A stretch of DNA of 64,000 bases from Saturnia japonica (taxonomy: Eukaryota > Arthropoda > Insecta > Lepidoptera > Saturniidae). Below the pieces are notes generated by a model. It made no database searches, was not told the DNA's origin, and worked only from the letters and a program-made list of their open reading frames with translations. The translations under genes and the position numbers were made by a program. Numbering within the stretch: the stretch's first letter is position 1; every line of letters begins with the position of its first letter. The DNA lies in contig CM065322.1 of the NCBI GenBank assembly GCA_033032175.1, positions 12,524,001 through 12,588,000 on the forward strand, written 5' to 3'. Of the stretch, positions 1 to 12,397 are shown piece by piece.

Positions 1-537
1 CCTCAGACGGGACGAAGAAAAGGCTCGGAAACTTTTTAGACACAACTCACGTTTTCGAGTTTTTGACGAGACCTTGATCTGTCATATTGTGTCGGCATTT
101 ATTTTTCATAAACTTATATTATTTGTGTATATATCATGTAATTTGGCGCGATGTATTTATTTACTATATGAAGGTTTTGCGTTATGGCCACAATCTCACC
201 TGATCTTAAGTAACGATGTGACGTCAACCATCGACCACTAATACTGTATATACAACAGTGTGTACAAATCTGGTCATAACACAGCTGGGCCAAAATGTAT
301 ATGTTTGTCTGTTTTTTAGCTTCGGTCGGTTCGGAGAATTCTTTCAGTTTAGATCCTAACCCGCGATAAGGCACTTCTTAAAAAAATAGCTTGAGAGAGA
401 AAAAAAACTCTCAGGGTCCCGATACAGTAGGGGTTCTTCTCCGAAATATTATAAATAAAACGAATTTGGAAATAATGTTTCTATTTAAGCTTCTATGATA
501 TATGAAGTTATGTTTTTATGCTAAAGTTGAATTATAG
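1..537. other. Window edge, no confident gene; old dispersed repeat at about 150-320
   Basis: One plus-strand frame stays open from base 2 to base 240, but codons after about 110 run through sequence resembling a dispersed lepidopteran repeat (a tract reading ACCTGATCTTAAGTAA). I therefore do not call it a gene. Bases 1-90 could be the end of an exon of a gene lying left of the window; nothing proves it. A short GAGAG/CTCTC hairpin with an A-rich loop sits near 391-410. Confidence 0.3.
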
Positions 538-541
538 TAAC

Positions 542-703
542 ATGGCAAGTGACGTCACTGTGTCCGATGGCGAACAAAATACAATCCAAAACAAACCACG
601 ACCAACTAGGTTGAGTCAACTCATCGTCCCGCTGGTCGTCTCAGTCCTGTCGGCTTGTATATTTATATATATTTTATTATATATTTGGATATTTACTAGC
701 TGA
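542..703 (+). CDS. Candidate 53-residue tail-anchored micropeptide
   Basis: The frame encodes 53 residues. The first 24 or so are polar (Asp, Glu, Gln, Asn, Lys, Arg). The rest is one hydrophobic stretch of about 25 residues ending in Thr-Ser, so a C-terminal membrane anchor is predicted. I chose the ATG at 542 over the in-frame ATG at 518 because its context, AACATGGCA, is near ideal, and because a possible splice acceptor (ATTATAG) ends at 537, which would leave a four-base leader after a 5' UTR intron. AATAAA at 1059-1064 could serve as polyadenylation signal. I do not recognise the sequence. Size and layout recall insect membrane micropeptides of the SERCA-regulator type, but no diagnostic motif is visible. 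It could also be a chance frame, since the AT-rich DNA here easily encodes hydrophobic residues. Confidence 0.35.
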   Translation: MASDVTVSDGEQNTIQNKPRPTRLSQLIVPLVVSVLSACIFIYILLYIWIFTS

Positions 704-739
704 TTCAAAAATGGAACATATCAAAGGAGAATCCCTAAG

Positions 740-990
740 TTAAGCCCATATCACCATTTGTATGGTGGTCGCGACTCAGTATATGGTATAGCTACCATTT
801 GATTAGTGGATGTACACAAGCCGGTCCCGTAACGTGATATACCAAAACCGTGCCACTGTGGCGGATTTTACGCTTGGTGTATGGTAGTGTCGATTCAGAC
901 AGATTTATGGCTGTATACCTGTCCACTGAAGCGGAGTGTTATTCCGACTAATAGAATTGCATGAAAATCTAGTGATGCAATTCTATTGGT
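740..990. repeat. Hairpin-rich segment with a perfect 13-bp inverted repeat
   Basis: Bases 950-962 and 975-987 are perfect reverse complements around a 12-base loop. Upstream are shorter hairpins: CACCAT/ATGGTG near 750-766 and TATGGTA/TACCAT near 781-800. The motif ATGGTGGTCGCGA near 763 recurs near 35014, which suggests an old dispersed repeat. The segment lies in the possible 3' UTR of the 542-703 frame. Confidence 0.4.
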
Positions 991-3474
991 CAAAATTTAA
1001 TAGAGATACAATTGTATTGTATTGTCTTGGTAAACTTGCCTATTTGATGCTTCCCCAAAATAAAACTTTGAGAACATGCTTAAAAAATACTTAACCTAAA
1101 ATCTAAAAACAATTTTGCAACGGCAATTACATAAAAAACAAAACCTCGAAATTTTATTTAAAGGTAGGTAGCAATTAGTTTCGCTTCGTAATTTTATTTT
1201 TACTAATATTATTGGCTATTCTATCATCAGTTGAGGAGTTACATAAGTTTACCGTGCACGAAACTTCATTAAAAATCTGTTGTGCTATTTTTGAGTTCAA
1301 TTCGGACATACAAACCGACAGACAGGCAGACAAATAACTCATATTTGTGAACAGTGTCCTTTTTAATAAATGTAAAAAAAATTATTATATGTACCTACAG
1401 ACAGATCATCAGGTTTATTATTATAATATATTCGTATCAATTTAAATCTTAGATTCAAAGTAGTTTACTTAAAAAAAAAAACACTTGTATATCAAATACT
1501 TACCCGAAGTAAGGTAGAACAACCATTTCTGGCTCATTAAAAAGGCTAATTTAGATTTTAATATTTTTATACCGTAAAAACTCTGTAGTAGATACTTTTT
1601 TATACAGCTTAATTGCGCTTCAAAAAGTTATTTCAAGATATTTCCCATTTTTACTGGCCGTTTTAAGATTTTCTTAAAAAATATATGTTTTCTAGATTTT
1701 AATTTGTTTTGCTGTCAGATTATATTGAAACGTTCGTGTAAAATGTGTTCGAAGAATTTTTATTGGAAATATTCAAAGCCAATTAGATAAGTAAAAAATT
1801 GTGGAGTGGATTATTCATTTTGTTATCGAAATTTGTGTTGTTTGTGTTTCAAAAACCTGTCGTTGTTGTGATTAATTAATTGGTAAATTTTTCTTTGAAG
1901 TGTCTTCTGATTATAAATTAAAAAAATCCTATAGGAGTTGCTTTTAGCCTTGTTGGGTTTCTATTAATATTTTATTCATCAGTCACTTGGTCGTTTCTTG
2001 TTTTTCGTCGTCTTCTCGATTGATATTAAAATTTATTTTTTGTTCTAATAAAAGTTTGGGTTGCTTTGTTATCGTTGAAAAACGTTTATATAATCTTAGG
2101 TTGAAAAAATAACCTACTAAGTATGAAATAAAAATCTTGTGGTTTTCGCTTGGTCATATAGGTGTATTGTTAGATCGATTCTTCATGCCTTTTAATTTAA
2201 TGGCAACTGTGTGTATCTACAATTCCGGCAATGTCACGTAAATAATATATTTTTGTAATTATTGTTCTTGTAATCTTCAAACACGGGTATAACAAGATGG
2301 CGGCTCCCTTGTTAAAACCAACCAGGGAGTTTTTGTTGCAACTTAAAATGTATGTTTCTTGTAAATACTTATAATCCACTTCAATTGTGCATTTTAACCA
2401 AACGATATCATGTAAAATGCCGCCAAAACTACATAATACAAGGGGAAAAAATATAAGTTAACAATAAAAATTAAAACCGCAACAAGAGAAGTCAAGATCC
2501 TGCCAAAAATTATTCGTTCATATTATAAAACGTAGTTTCGATGTCTTAATTTTATCAAGGCGAATAAATATAAATCCATTAAGCCTATAATCTCTTTGTC
2601 TGTCTATCCGTTGGTATGGATACTCGACAATCCTTCATCCGATTTTAGTGACTTTTTTACTTGATTACTACAAAGACGACACACGGCGTGACGTGGCACA
2701 CGAACTAAGAAGGTCATGATAAAGCAAAAACAGAGGAGGGAATAAGAAACGAATGAAATATGGATATTCTAATTCTTTAGAATAGCTAAAATACATATCA
2801 GGAAGACGTTTTTTAACCTGCCAGCAACCGTCCTCTCCGGACCGCTCCGTAATTTTATCTGGGCCTTTTCTATCCTTGTAAAACTCCAGTGCCCACTTTA
2901 AGTAACATGGTCCTAGAAAAATTTCATCTGAAATCTGTATTTGTTGTTTCGTGCGATGAAAACTTAATTATTTCTTTGTTGTTTATAGTTTACACTCGCC
3001 ATTTTCCGAAGTGTTTATTTTGGAAGTTACTTTATGGGTTTGCAGTTTGATACGTGCATGTTAATAAATTTATAAAGTCGGATGTTGTTCAGTTTGTTGT
3101 ATTGTATTGAAAAACAATAATTCACAATGCATATCTAGGAACTCATAACGTGGCACGTTTCAGCGAACCGCGATAATTAACACCGTCAACATGAAAAATT
3201 GCACTCGTTCGATCCGTTTCGTGAGTCTGTGTGCGATAGTTGGATTTAATGGGATTTATACCTGAACGCAGAATGAGTTCAATGTATGAATTTCATTGGG
3301 TACATTATTGACATGTTGGATTTCCTTTTCTATTAATTAAACTTGTTTGAAAAATCGTTTTATAGTTTCGACAGCTAAAGAAGAATAAATGATGTGGCAT
3401 CGTGTTAGTTGTTAATTACTTTTTAATACTTTTAGATAGTTCTAGGTTGTTTTAATAGTTTAATATTGGCCCGA
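991..3474. other. Intergenic, AT-rich, no gene seen
   Basis: No open frame or splice pattern convinces. About 1215-1345 and 2540-2720 have wording typical of the 3' tails of lepidopteran non-LTR elements (phrases like GACAGACAGGCAGACA and CCATTAAGCCTATAATC), but they are too decayed to assign. Confidence 0.4.
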
Positions 3475-3645
3475 CAAAAAATATTCTACTCTTTCTATGG
3501 TAAATGACTCGGCCACAGCACCCCCTATCGGATTCTAACATAGCTATGAACCATCGTTTCTATAAAACAAATGTATTATGTGAATATGAGCTCAATCGGT
3601 AAGCGCAGAAGTTATAGAATCACTGACAGACGCAAACAAGATTTT
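3475..3645. repeat. Dispersed repeat, copy 1
   Basis: The segment around TAAATGACTCGGCCACAGCA reappears, diverged, near 62750-62860 inside an intron of the second GST gene. The rest reads like an old retroelement tail. No coding capacity was seen. Confidence 0.4.
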
Positions 3646-3959
3646 TACTTGTTACGCTTATGGGTGATAAAATGCTGTTTACTGATGGTTAAAGATTTTA
3701 TTCGTTCACGAAGACAAAAGTAAAACAGATACAAACAGGATTTGTCAATCGCGGTTGTAGTCATCGGTCCAGGTTGTAGATTTGTTCAGGTTGTCGCTTC
3801 TATTATTCGAATGAAATATTTGATTTATTTAGTTATTGCACATTCGTAAGCAAGTTGACGACAGTACTAGTATTAACTGTGGCTCGTCGTCAACGTTTCC
3901 CAGGCTAAATGTTTATACTAAAACTAGCTATGCTGTTATACTGTTTCACCCGCGAAAAT

Positions 3960-4145
3960 ATATTATTTCTCCATACAAATTTTGAACACCTGTAACATCC
4001 CTTTAGAGGTTGATTTTTTAAAAATCCTTTCTCAGCGGATATCTACGTCATAATAACAGATCATTTGTGTGTCAAATTTCATCCCAATCCGTTCAGAGGT
4101 TTGAGCTGTGTTGACAGATCAGTCGGTCGGTTAGTCAAATAAATT
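3960..4145. repeat. Decayed non-LTR retrotransposon tail
   Basis: The phrase order CTCAGCGGATATCTACGTCA, then CAAATTTCATCCCAATCCG, then a TCAGTCGGTCGGTTAGTCA stretch is the style of a common lepidopteran LINE or SINE 3' region. The family was assigned from memory, not by search. No protein fragment is present. Confidence 0.4.
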
Positions 4146-4179
4146 TAGATCAGACAATAACAAAGAAATATATTAGAAT

Positions 4180-4400
4180 AAAGATTGGCCGATGTAAGCC
4201 AATAATCAAGCGGGATGGTAGGGATCTGTACCCGATTGAGGGTGGGTGTACGGGCCGTAAACTCTAATAACCAGATAAAGTGACTCTCTTGTGCTTTTCC
4301 GCTGATCAACCAGTGTGTATCTAGCTACCGAAAAGCTTCCAGGCTGGTATAACAGCGGCGACCGTCGAAGGATTGCCGATATCTGTGTGATCATCGTTGC
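4180..4400 (-). repeat. GC-richer block, probable dispersed repeat
   Basis: This block stands out from its AT-rich surroundings and contains a 62-codon minus-strand frame (4206-4394) with no recognisable motif. The phrases near 4195-4260 look like a dispersed lepidopteran repeat, so I do not call the frame a gene. Confidence 0.3.
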
Positions 4401-5946
4401 TATTGATTGTGCTATTCTCTCACTTTTCTGGGCTACTATACATATAATTGTAATGAGACGTATTTAACAGAATAGTTTAAAATAACAGGTATTAATTTAT
4501 AAGTAACAGATGGGAACTTTTTACACTAAACTTAGAAAGCTATTAATAAACACTACGCACCTATTACAAACTGACCTATGAAAAAAAAGTAAACTGTTTC
4601 GGTTTGAAACATGCTCTTATCTATTCAAGCTTAAGGATCTTTATTTTGTTAGACAGAGATACAAATAAATTGGAACATGCCCTTTAAACTTTTCAATTAT
4701 GGTATAGAAAGAGGTAGCATCATGTAAACAGGTTTTTGGAAGTCTTTATTTCTTAGGAACAGGTGGAACTAACAGGTTTCCTATTTTGACGGTTGTGGCT
4801 TATTCATAATGTAAAATAAAGTGTTTAAAAACCTATTAAGCACACATCTAGCTCCGTTTTTAAATTGGAAATTTCCCGATAAGCTGATTTGGGCGACCGC
4901 TAGTAGAATACTTACTTCAATATGTTCTGTGAATTAACATTTAAGCAGGTTGCTAGTACATTGTTAATTTTGTAAAATCTGTTCGCCGTTGCAACATTAA
5001 AACGAAATGGTCAAACAAATTAACGTGTTACACAAATGTTTTCGGAATTCAGCGCTCACCTCCGACTCTTTTGTAAATTTGAATGCGATCTCGTTACCGA
5101 GGTGCCGAACTCATTTGCGTTCATTTATGTTTGGTAGAAGGAAGGAAGGGGGGGAGTATTGATTTAATTTGTTGGGTAACTGAATATAATTTGTAATTAA
5201 GCTTTTTTACGTTTACTACTAAGATGACTTGATCGTACAGCATACTGGTTGTATATGAAAAAGCAACAATAATGGTCCCGAAAGGTACTTATGGTATTTC
5301 TTCAAGTTTCTTTTAATCTAGGTCAGGGATAACTTTTTCCTGCCACTCAAGATTTTTTACATTTAAACTTTTTTGAAGTCGCTAGTGTCTCCATAGCGTC
5401 ATTGTAACTCGACTCTAGGCGTTTTTTTTAGCTATTGAAACTTCTTTATTCATGGAGCTTACACGTCAATTTTTTAATTTGTTGCTGATTGAATAAAACG
5501 TGTCGTAGCACCGATCTAAGTTATTAAAAGTTTGATTTGTTAAATAGTGACATAGTGCTATTTTAGAAGTTGATACACTTTTCAAGACTTTTTTTCATAA
5601 ATGTCATCCGTCCATGTCAGGTTATGCATCTTGAATTATACGCCGTTTTAGGAGAAATACAATTCACAATTGGATTAGCTACCTACCATCTTTGGTTAAC
5701 CTACCCTATCTTTATCCCATCTTTGGTAGTTATTTTGGGCGGTTGGTAATAGTAAAACTTGATAATTCCACTTTACCTAGGCATTTTGGAAACTCTATAA
5801 GAATGACATATTTATCAACAAGCATGTATATACTAAAAAGTGATGTAGAACAATAATAGTATTACTTTAATCGCTATTACTGGCGACTTGTCACAGTTCA
5901 ACACAGAAACTGATGTAAACGCCGTCTTGCGCCACAGGATTGCTAA
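4401..5946. other. Intergenic, nothing recognised
   Basis: AT-rich sequence without a plausible coding frame, RNA gene or clear repeat boundary. Confidence 0.4.
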
Positions 5947-6222
5947 CTATGCCGTTTTGACGTTTATAAGTGCCGCTAAATCTTTGATAGTTTGACACGG
6001 TTCGGCTTTTACCATTACCTTCAATTCATTCTTATTTCCCTTAGTGGCTGGTCTTCCCCGTGGCTCATTCGTCAAGTCGAAGTTTCCACTACGAAAACGT
6101 TTAAACCAATAACGCAAGATGCGTTCTTTATGCGTATCCCCTCCAAACAAAGCATTGAAATACGAACGGTTTCTACGTCGAAATTTGTATTGGAATATTA
6201 CTCTAATTTTCGCTGTATCCAT
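5947..6222 (-). pseudogene. Mariner-family transposase N-terminal fragment
   Basis: The minus-strand frame starting at the ATG at 6222 reads like the DNA-binding N-terminus of a mariner transposase: MDTAKIRVIF, then a glycine-rich turn, then RYWFKRFRSGNFDL, NEPRGRPATK and a second helix-turn-helix ending near QTIKDLAAL. That covers about 90 residues of a family usually near 345. The linker between the first helices is shortened, consistent with an internal deletion. The catalytic DDD half is missing downstream, and no terminal inverted repeats were found. This is a dead remnant; mariner transposases cut and paste DNA at TA dinucleotides. The overlapping plus-strand frame at 5992-6240 is a shadow. 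Confidence 0.8.
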
Positions 6223-6279
6223 CTTCACGTTGAAAACTGAATGTAATAATAATTGAAAGTCGAACATCAAATGTCATGC

Positions 6280-6700
6280 CTTTTTGATGTGAAACATCTT
6301 CAGAATTGGCAGTATGAATCTTTTCCTTCGCTCGTCCTGCTGGCCGAATATTCTACTACTACTACCTACGGATGTGAAACATCTATAGGCGAGGGGTAAA
6401 CCTGATTGTTGGCGTGGCGTTAAAGGCCGTTGCGATAACTCGACACCCTATATGATGGAATATATGAACAGAAGCATACTTTCAGCACACTTTTAAAACC
6501 ACCTCGTAGCCTAGCTATTTTCCTAGGTTCGAATCCTCACTTCGAAACAAATTGTTTTTTGATGTGCTATGAATTATGAATATGAAATTATGAAAATAAT
6601 CTTAATCTTTTCATTTTGCCATATCTGATTCCTGTCGTAATCTGTTTTTTATACATATAACTTATACAAAATAATTTCGATGTTTCACATCTGCCAGGCG
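6280..6700. repeat. SINE-like segment with tRNA-type B box
   Basis: The 13-base phrase GATGTGAAACATC occurs at about 6285 and 6369 and, inverted, near 6680. GGTTCGAATCC near 6528-6540 matches the internal B-box promoter of tRNA genes and tRNA-derived SINEs, preceded by an A-box-like TAGCCTAG near 6511. The segment does not fold into a full tRNA, so I call it a SINE remnant or tRNA pseudogene. Confidence 0.4.
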
Positions 6701-8178
6701 TCCCGTGACGGATTTTCCTTTTTTAAAATTTAGAATTTTGTCTGAAAAAAGTTAGAAAAAAAGCGATAATTTCATATTAAAACCACTATTATTACTTCTA
6801 TTAATTAGTATTTAGAAATTTCATTATTTTCTAGGACTTTGCTATCTGTTAAAAAATAATTAATAGAATATTAAGTAAAATGTTACGTACTTGTTAATTG
6901 TTTTTATTTAACAAATAAATATTTGCCTTGAAATGTAATTTAGCAACTAAGTAATTTTGGTAATTTGATCTCCAAAGAACTAAATTAAATCATATTGGAT
7001 TTTATTGTTCATAATTCATCCACAAGCTTTTAGGAATAACGATGTTGGATATTTTATGTCAGCATTACTACAAAATTTTGCAATGTAACGAACTCGCAAT
7101 AAATGCTGTCGTAGCTTAGCTTTAATAAGAGGAATGTTTGATGAATCAAAATAATAAAATTTTATTTTCTACGTTGTAATTTGAATTTTTAGACCGACAA
7201 GTATTCGAATAGGTATAAGTGAAATATAACATCATTACCATTTCCACTATGTACAGACTTCATACATTACAAACGTATTTTTCTAAGGTAGCAAATGCAT
7301 TCTCTAGTTATATTTCATCGTAGTCAGTAACTACATTTTAAAATACTAATTGATTACGTGAAAAGCTGATGTGTAAGCCCACGCTATGTTTGTATGAAAG
7401 CCAGGTAGAATTTTATTTATTATATTGCTACTCAGTACCTATATTATACAATTCGTTGATGTTGATATAACGTTGGTGATTTCCAAAACCAGTATTTCAA
7501 GAAACTTTTATATTTCCGAGAAGGAAAGGAATAAGTTTAATAATAACAAATAATGAGTTTGAGAATCTTTTTAAACTGATAATACGGGTCAAAATTCTGC
7601 AAGAATTTAAGTACTACTATTTTTTGTGAGTTTTAACCATAATTAATGTTATTTTATTGAGATTCTGACTTATTTTGTTTTAAAATTGTAACCTCTAAAA
7701 GTGGTATCAATTATTTTAAATATTCTTCACGTTTCTCACTATAACGCGCCCTGTCTCAGCTATCTCTCTCACGCACCCAACGAATTAGTTGCCGCCTAAT
7801 AGTATCAATTATCTAACTGTACTAAAATCAACATTTTCGTGACGTTGCAATCTCTTAGGCTATGTTATGGGTATAAAGGTCACTCGGAGTTTTAATTGTT
7901 ATTTTATGTATCTCTAGCAAACATCGATATGAAAAATATTCTATAATAATTTGCTTTAATAATAAAATTTAAAAAATATAATAATCCAAACAGAACTTAA
8001 TCACGTACAAACTTTAATATGCTTCCCATAATTCAGTACAGCACAGCAAACTTTGTTCCCTAACAAAAGTTGTTTGTCTTAAGTTACGTTGTAATAGGAG
8101 TAAACTTGTTAATAACATTATTTATGGCACTCAAATGAGTTAATTCTAATATTGTAATCATAAATCATGTAGTTACAG
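6701..8178. other. Intergenic, nothing recognised
   Basis: AT-rich sequence with no supported gene, RNA or repeat. Confidence 0.4.
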
Positions 8179-8990
8179 ATGGTTGTGACAGAAGTGATAA
8201 CTTTGTTTTCATATTCGTTGCGTTCATTATTAATGTCAGATCATTATCCTTTATCTTGCCCATACTACTTGTTTAGAACCGGGGTCTGGCACTTCTGTCA
8301 GTCGTCGCGCTGTTTTGGTTTCTTTGAGAGTTTATGCATTTTGACCGGCTTGCTATATAACTTGTTTATTACCTTGTTCATTATTATCAGTTGATTAAAT
8401 ACGCGCGTGTTGGGCCATGGCACGAGATATTCCCCTATTGTGGCCACTTGTGATTGTCTTGAAGGTCAATGTGCTGGTTTTGAGTTGTGCGCCGCGCTGT
8501 TTGATTAACTGTGATAAAACCTCTTGAAATTGTTGTTTTTGAACTGTGTTTGAGCCACAGGAAGAGAGATCCCCTTATTGCGACCATTTATTGTATTGTG
8601 ATATTGTATAAATTTGTAACCTCGCCACGAAGCGTATTGGTGTGAGAAGCTGTTGGACGTTGACCTTAACCTGACTTTGCTTCCTATCCATTGTCTGTTA
8701 CTTGTGGATTGTGGAACTTCTTCCGAGTAGGCTGCGAGAGTGGTGAGTTTACTTGTTGTATAAATTGTTTATAAATTTCCCAGCCCTGCGAAATGCAGGC
8801 TATTGTTTTGTCACCTCAACTTCGAGGATTCGGATGTAAACCTACCACTACGCATAAATGTTTATTCCTGAACCTTTGACGGAGGACAGCACACTACTTA
8901 TACTGTTAATTTCCATTTTGGAAAGGCACGGTATGCTGCGTATTATACAGTTTCACTAGGAGGTTAACAACGACTCGCGAAGAGGTTGTT
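8179..8990 (+). repeat. Possible solo LTR or old retroelement promoter
   Basis: A TATATAA box near 8354 is followed about 30 bases later by TCAGT, the arthropod initiator, which is the usual core of insect LTR promoters. Downstream are two related phrases, CCCCTATTGTGGCCA (about 8431) and CCCCTTATTGCGACCA (about 8570), an internal duplication. The segment is GC-richer than its surroundings. No matching second LTR, target duplication or TG/CA ends could be fixed, so it might instead be an unrelated promoter or UTR. The 71-codon frame at 8179-8394 looks like chance. Confidence 0.25.
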
Positions 8991-11810
8991 TTTAAGGGCT
9001 CATCACAAAGTTCACGTTTTGCTGGTTGATTGAACTAATTCCTTTTATAATACAATTTCTGTTTAGCAAAACTATGCACACATAGGCGTACAGAAACAAC
9101 TTCCGCTACAATATAAGTACATAATTCAAACGGGATACACCGATTGATAACGGAAGTCGTTTTATATTTAACATAGTTTTGTATGAAGTCAACAAACTTA
9201 TCTTTAGATGCAGGTTAAAATATGGCAAGTTTGTGTATATGAGATGAAGATTAAATACAAAAATTCATTCTTCTAACGTTCATTCTTCTAACGTTCATTC
9301 ATTTTAAGTTGTTTCTCTTGAACTTGGTATTGTTAGCCATTTCACAATCCATGCGAAAAAAAGTTTCACCGCCGAAAAAGGTCCGTTATTTATCTATTGC
9401 AAAGGTCCGGTACCCAGAAGTCAGCTGTGGCAAAGAAGAGGGTTGGTTTCCCTTTATTATCAAGTCAAATCAAAGAAAAATCCCGTAATAAATTGGTCCA
9501 TGTTATAGGCATTAATTTCCCATTTCTCGAGATTTTTATGGGTCAGTAATTAAAAAAACTGAAGATACCTACTTGAATCAAACGCACATTATAAAATGAT
9601 CTACTGTTTACAATCATTTCGTTATATATATGTAGTTTCAAAAAACTAAAAATTTATTTGTGTAGGTTATTTGTGCCTGAAAAATATGGCGGTAGTTTGA
9701 TCATGCACAGAAGTATTTCATTAAAGGTCTATTTGGAATATAACGATTCTTTTAAAACGACAATATTTGGCTGCTCACCCAAAAAATGATGAAAAAGATG
9801 TACATACGTTCGTTGCAGCATTATATTGTACTCCTATTTCCAAATCTCCTATGACTATAACATTTTCATGTTAAATTTACTTCTAAATACATGATACGTG
9901 TGTTTACGAATAGTAAGGGATAAATTGATATTAAACTTTGCTTGACTCTGCTTCAACTCAAATATAATTAGGAAGCAAGTTCTGCAATGTGCAAACTTAC
10001 CCTTGAAGCGTAACAGTATACCGAGAAAGCCCTTCCACCAAACTTTACTTAATCTTCATTTGAAACAACAATTAACATCGGATTAGATAGACTATTTGAA
10101 CAATACGATGTTTTAGGACTTGAAACACTAAAAGTGGAGTAACTGCATTGATACACCAAAATGAGCAAAATCCTTTGTGACGCAGTTTGCCACGGTGTAC
10201 GCTGTCTACAATAAAGTTGCTGTAAGTCAGTGCAGAGTAATGAATTGTGTTTGTTGGTCAATATACCAACAAATCGATCGATGGTTACTTACACACTCAA
10301 TCTTGTTATAGGTAGTAAAATTGTACATATCTTACTAAATATTTCTAGGAAGATTTGATTATTTATGTTATATATGTCAGTATATAAATGCTTCATCTAG
10401 CGCCATGAACGTGTATTGTAGTAAGGTTTTAGGTTTTATTGAGATTGCATATACATTCGGCCGATGGCGGCCGTAGGGATCTGCGAACCGTTTTATCTAT
10501 ACAGATATTCAGTTGGTCTTGGTCGACTGAACGATTTTTTTATAAAGATAACGTTATCCACAATAATTTCAATCATTTATAATTTATTTATTAATTATTA
10601 TCATAAAATTGGCTGCCAACTATGTTAGGTCGAATTTTTTTAAATAATTGTATGTTAAACCTTATTATCTCGTAGAAGCTTAAGCTTTAATTTTGAGTAG
10701 AAAAAGAAAGAAGATTTTTAAATTCTTGGACAGCAGAATATATAAAGTTTTTTCATTTGTGTAATAAAAATATGAACTAATATGGAGAAATAAGTTAAAA
10801 TAAGGCTAAAACAAGTTATAATTAGTTGTTGTTTAGTTCAATAAATACAAGTTCTAAAACATAAAATATTCAATTGGTTATTTGTTTTAGACAACATTAC
10901 TTTCGAACTCACTTGACTTGTACCCAATAACTACGGGTAATATTATCATGTAAAATGTTACCAACATTATAACTACAGTATACAAAGCAAAAAAAGCATT
11001 TTTAATGTTACATAAAGAATAAATGTAAATATTTGTTACAGCTGACCACAAATATTCCAAACGAATACAGAGTATATATTTTTATGTTATACATATGTGA
11101 ATTATGCGGTGTCCGGTGGTTGGCCAAATGATCCGCGGGTTTACGTACCCGACACACGTAATAACTTTGTGATTCTGTTTCTGTATTCCCAGTAATTTGG
11201 ATATTTATATGCGCAATTTGATTGAGGGATTTAATGTTCGAAACCGATTGGTGATTGGAAATAGCATTGCCGTGGATATGTTACCATTTATGAATATCAG
11301 TGATTGAAATTATACACTAACTATAAAAGCTCCTTAAATAAAGAGAGGAAAGAAAGTGATTGAAATTATTGTACCTACCCTAAATAGGTCTTAGAAGAAG
11401 GCAGATACGGTATAGAAACGGAACATGAGAGTGCCACAACAAAGCAAGCTTTAAAAGTATGATTTATATTAAGTAATTCCCATCTTCTATACAACAAATA
11501 AATAAAATGAAAGTGTCTGTTTGTATAAATATTTTTAAATGAAGCGGCAAACAAGAATATAAAAATAGCTCGTAATAAACTACCTACTTTTGGTGAATTA
11601 ATGTCGTAAAAGCTCCCCGAAGGCGAAGGTTTTGGTCCTGAGATTATTATTTCATGAGGTCACTATAATATAAAAGTATTTAATTTAATGATAATTTTAA
11701 ATTCTTTATTACAAATCCTTCATAGATTTTTATGATATTTTTTCAAACGATTGGTTTCCTTTTTAATATTCAAATTTGATTTCATTTTTATAATTTTCCG
11801 CGAGGAGGTT
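8991..11810. other. Intergenic; one short tandem repeat
   Basis: Nothing coding was recognised. A 16-base unit containing CATTCTTCTAACGTT is repeated in tandem at about 9266-9300. Confidence 0.4.
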
Positions 11811-12205
11811 AACTATCTTGAACTTATATTAAACCAGTTTATGCAAGATACGTACCTATATAAAAAGACTATCAAGTATCGATCTTAGTTTTTATACTAA
11901 AAAGTAAAACACTTCACCGTTATTAACCACTAACTTTGGTAGTAGTTAGTAGTAGTTGCCGCGGTTGCTTTTACCTTTCAGATTTCTATATCAACTATTT
12001 TGGTTCTTCGAGCTTGCATCATGATTATTTCTAATCCGAAGTGTATGTAGTAGAAACTATTCAAGCAGAAAACTTGATAGGATGTTGCGGCTTTCGATAA
12101 ACAAGTCTCTCGGCTGCCATAAATCTTACCTTTAATCAAAGTAAGCAGCTGCAATCAGCTGTATTATTTCAGTTCACCAGGCGCTTAGTGTTGTGTGGTC
12201 TAAGA

Positions 12206-12396
12206 CAGGGGTGTCAAACTGGTTTTCCTAAAGAGCCATATAAGATTTAGGGTGCTTTAGTGAGCCAGACTCGAAATTAAAAACTAAAACATATACTGAA
12301 CTGTTAAAATCTTTATTTTGATAGATCTTGAGCTTGAGGATCTGGACACCGGAGTTCTCTTGTTTGAGATAAGTTCGTTGATATATAAGTATATTT
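12206..12396 (+). repeat. hAT-like transposon end, cut off by the LTR
   Basis: CAGGGGTGTCAAACTGG starts at 12206 and resembles the terminal repeat of a widespread hAT group. The matching right end is absent before the LTR array begins at 12398. The same segment is at 15704-15894 in duplication copy B. Confidence 0.3.
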
Positions 12397-12397
12397 G

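Noticed and set aside
1..240. Frame open for 79 codons from the window edge
   Set aside because: Most of it overlaps a dispersed repeat; no splice or domain support.
5992..6240. 82-codon plus-strand frame
   Set aside because: Antisense shadow of the mariner transposase fragment.
6511..6545. Possible tRNA gene around GGTTCGAATCC
   Set aside because: Only a B box and a partial A box; no acceptor stem or anticodon arm can be formed.
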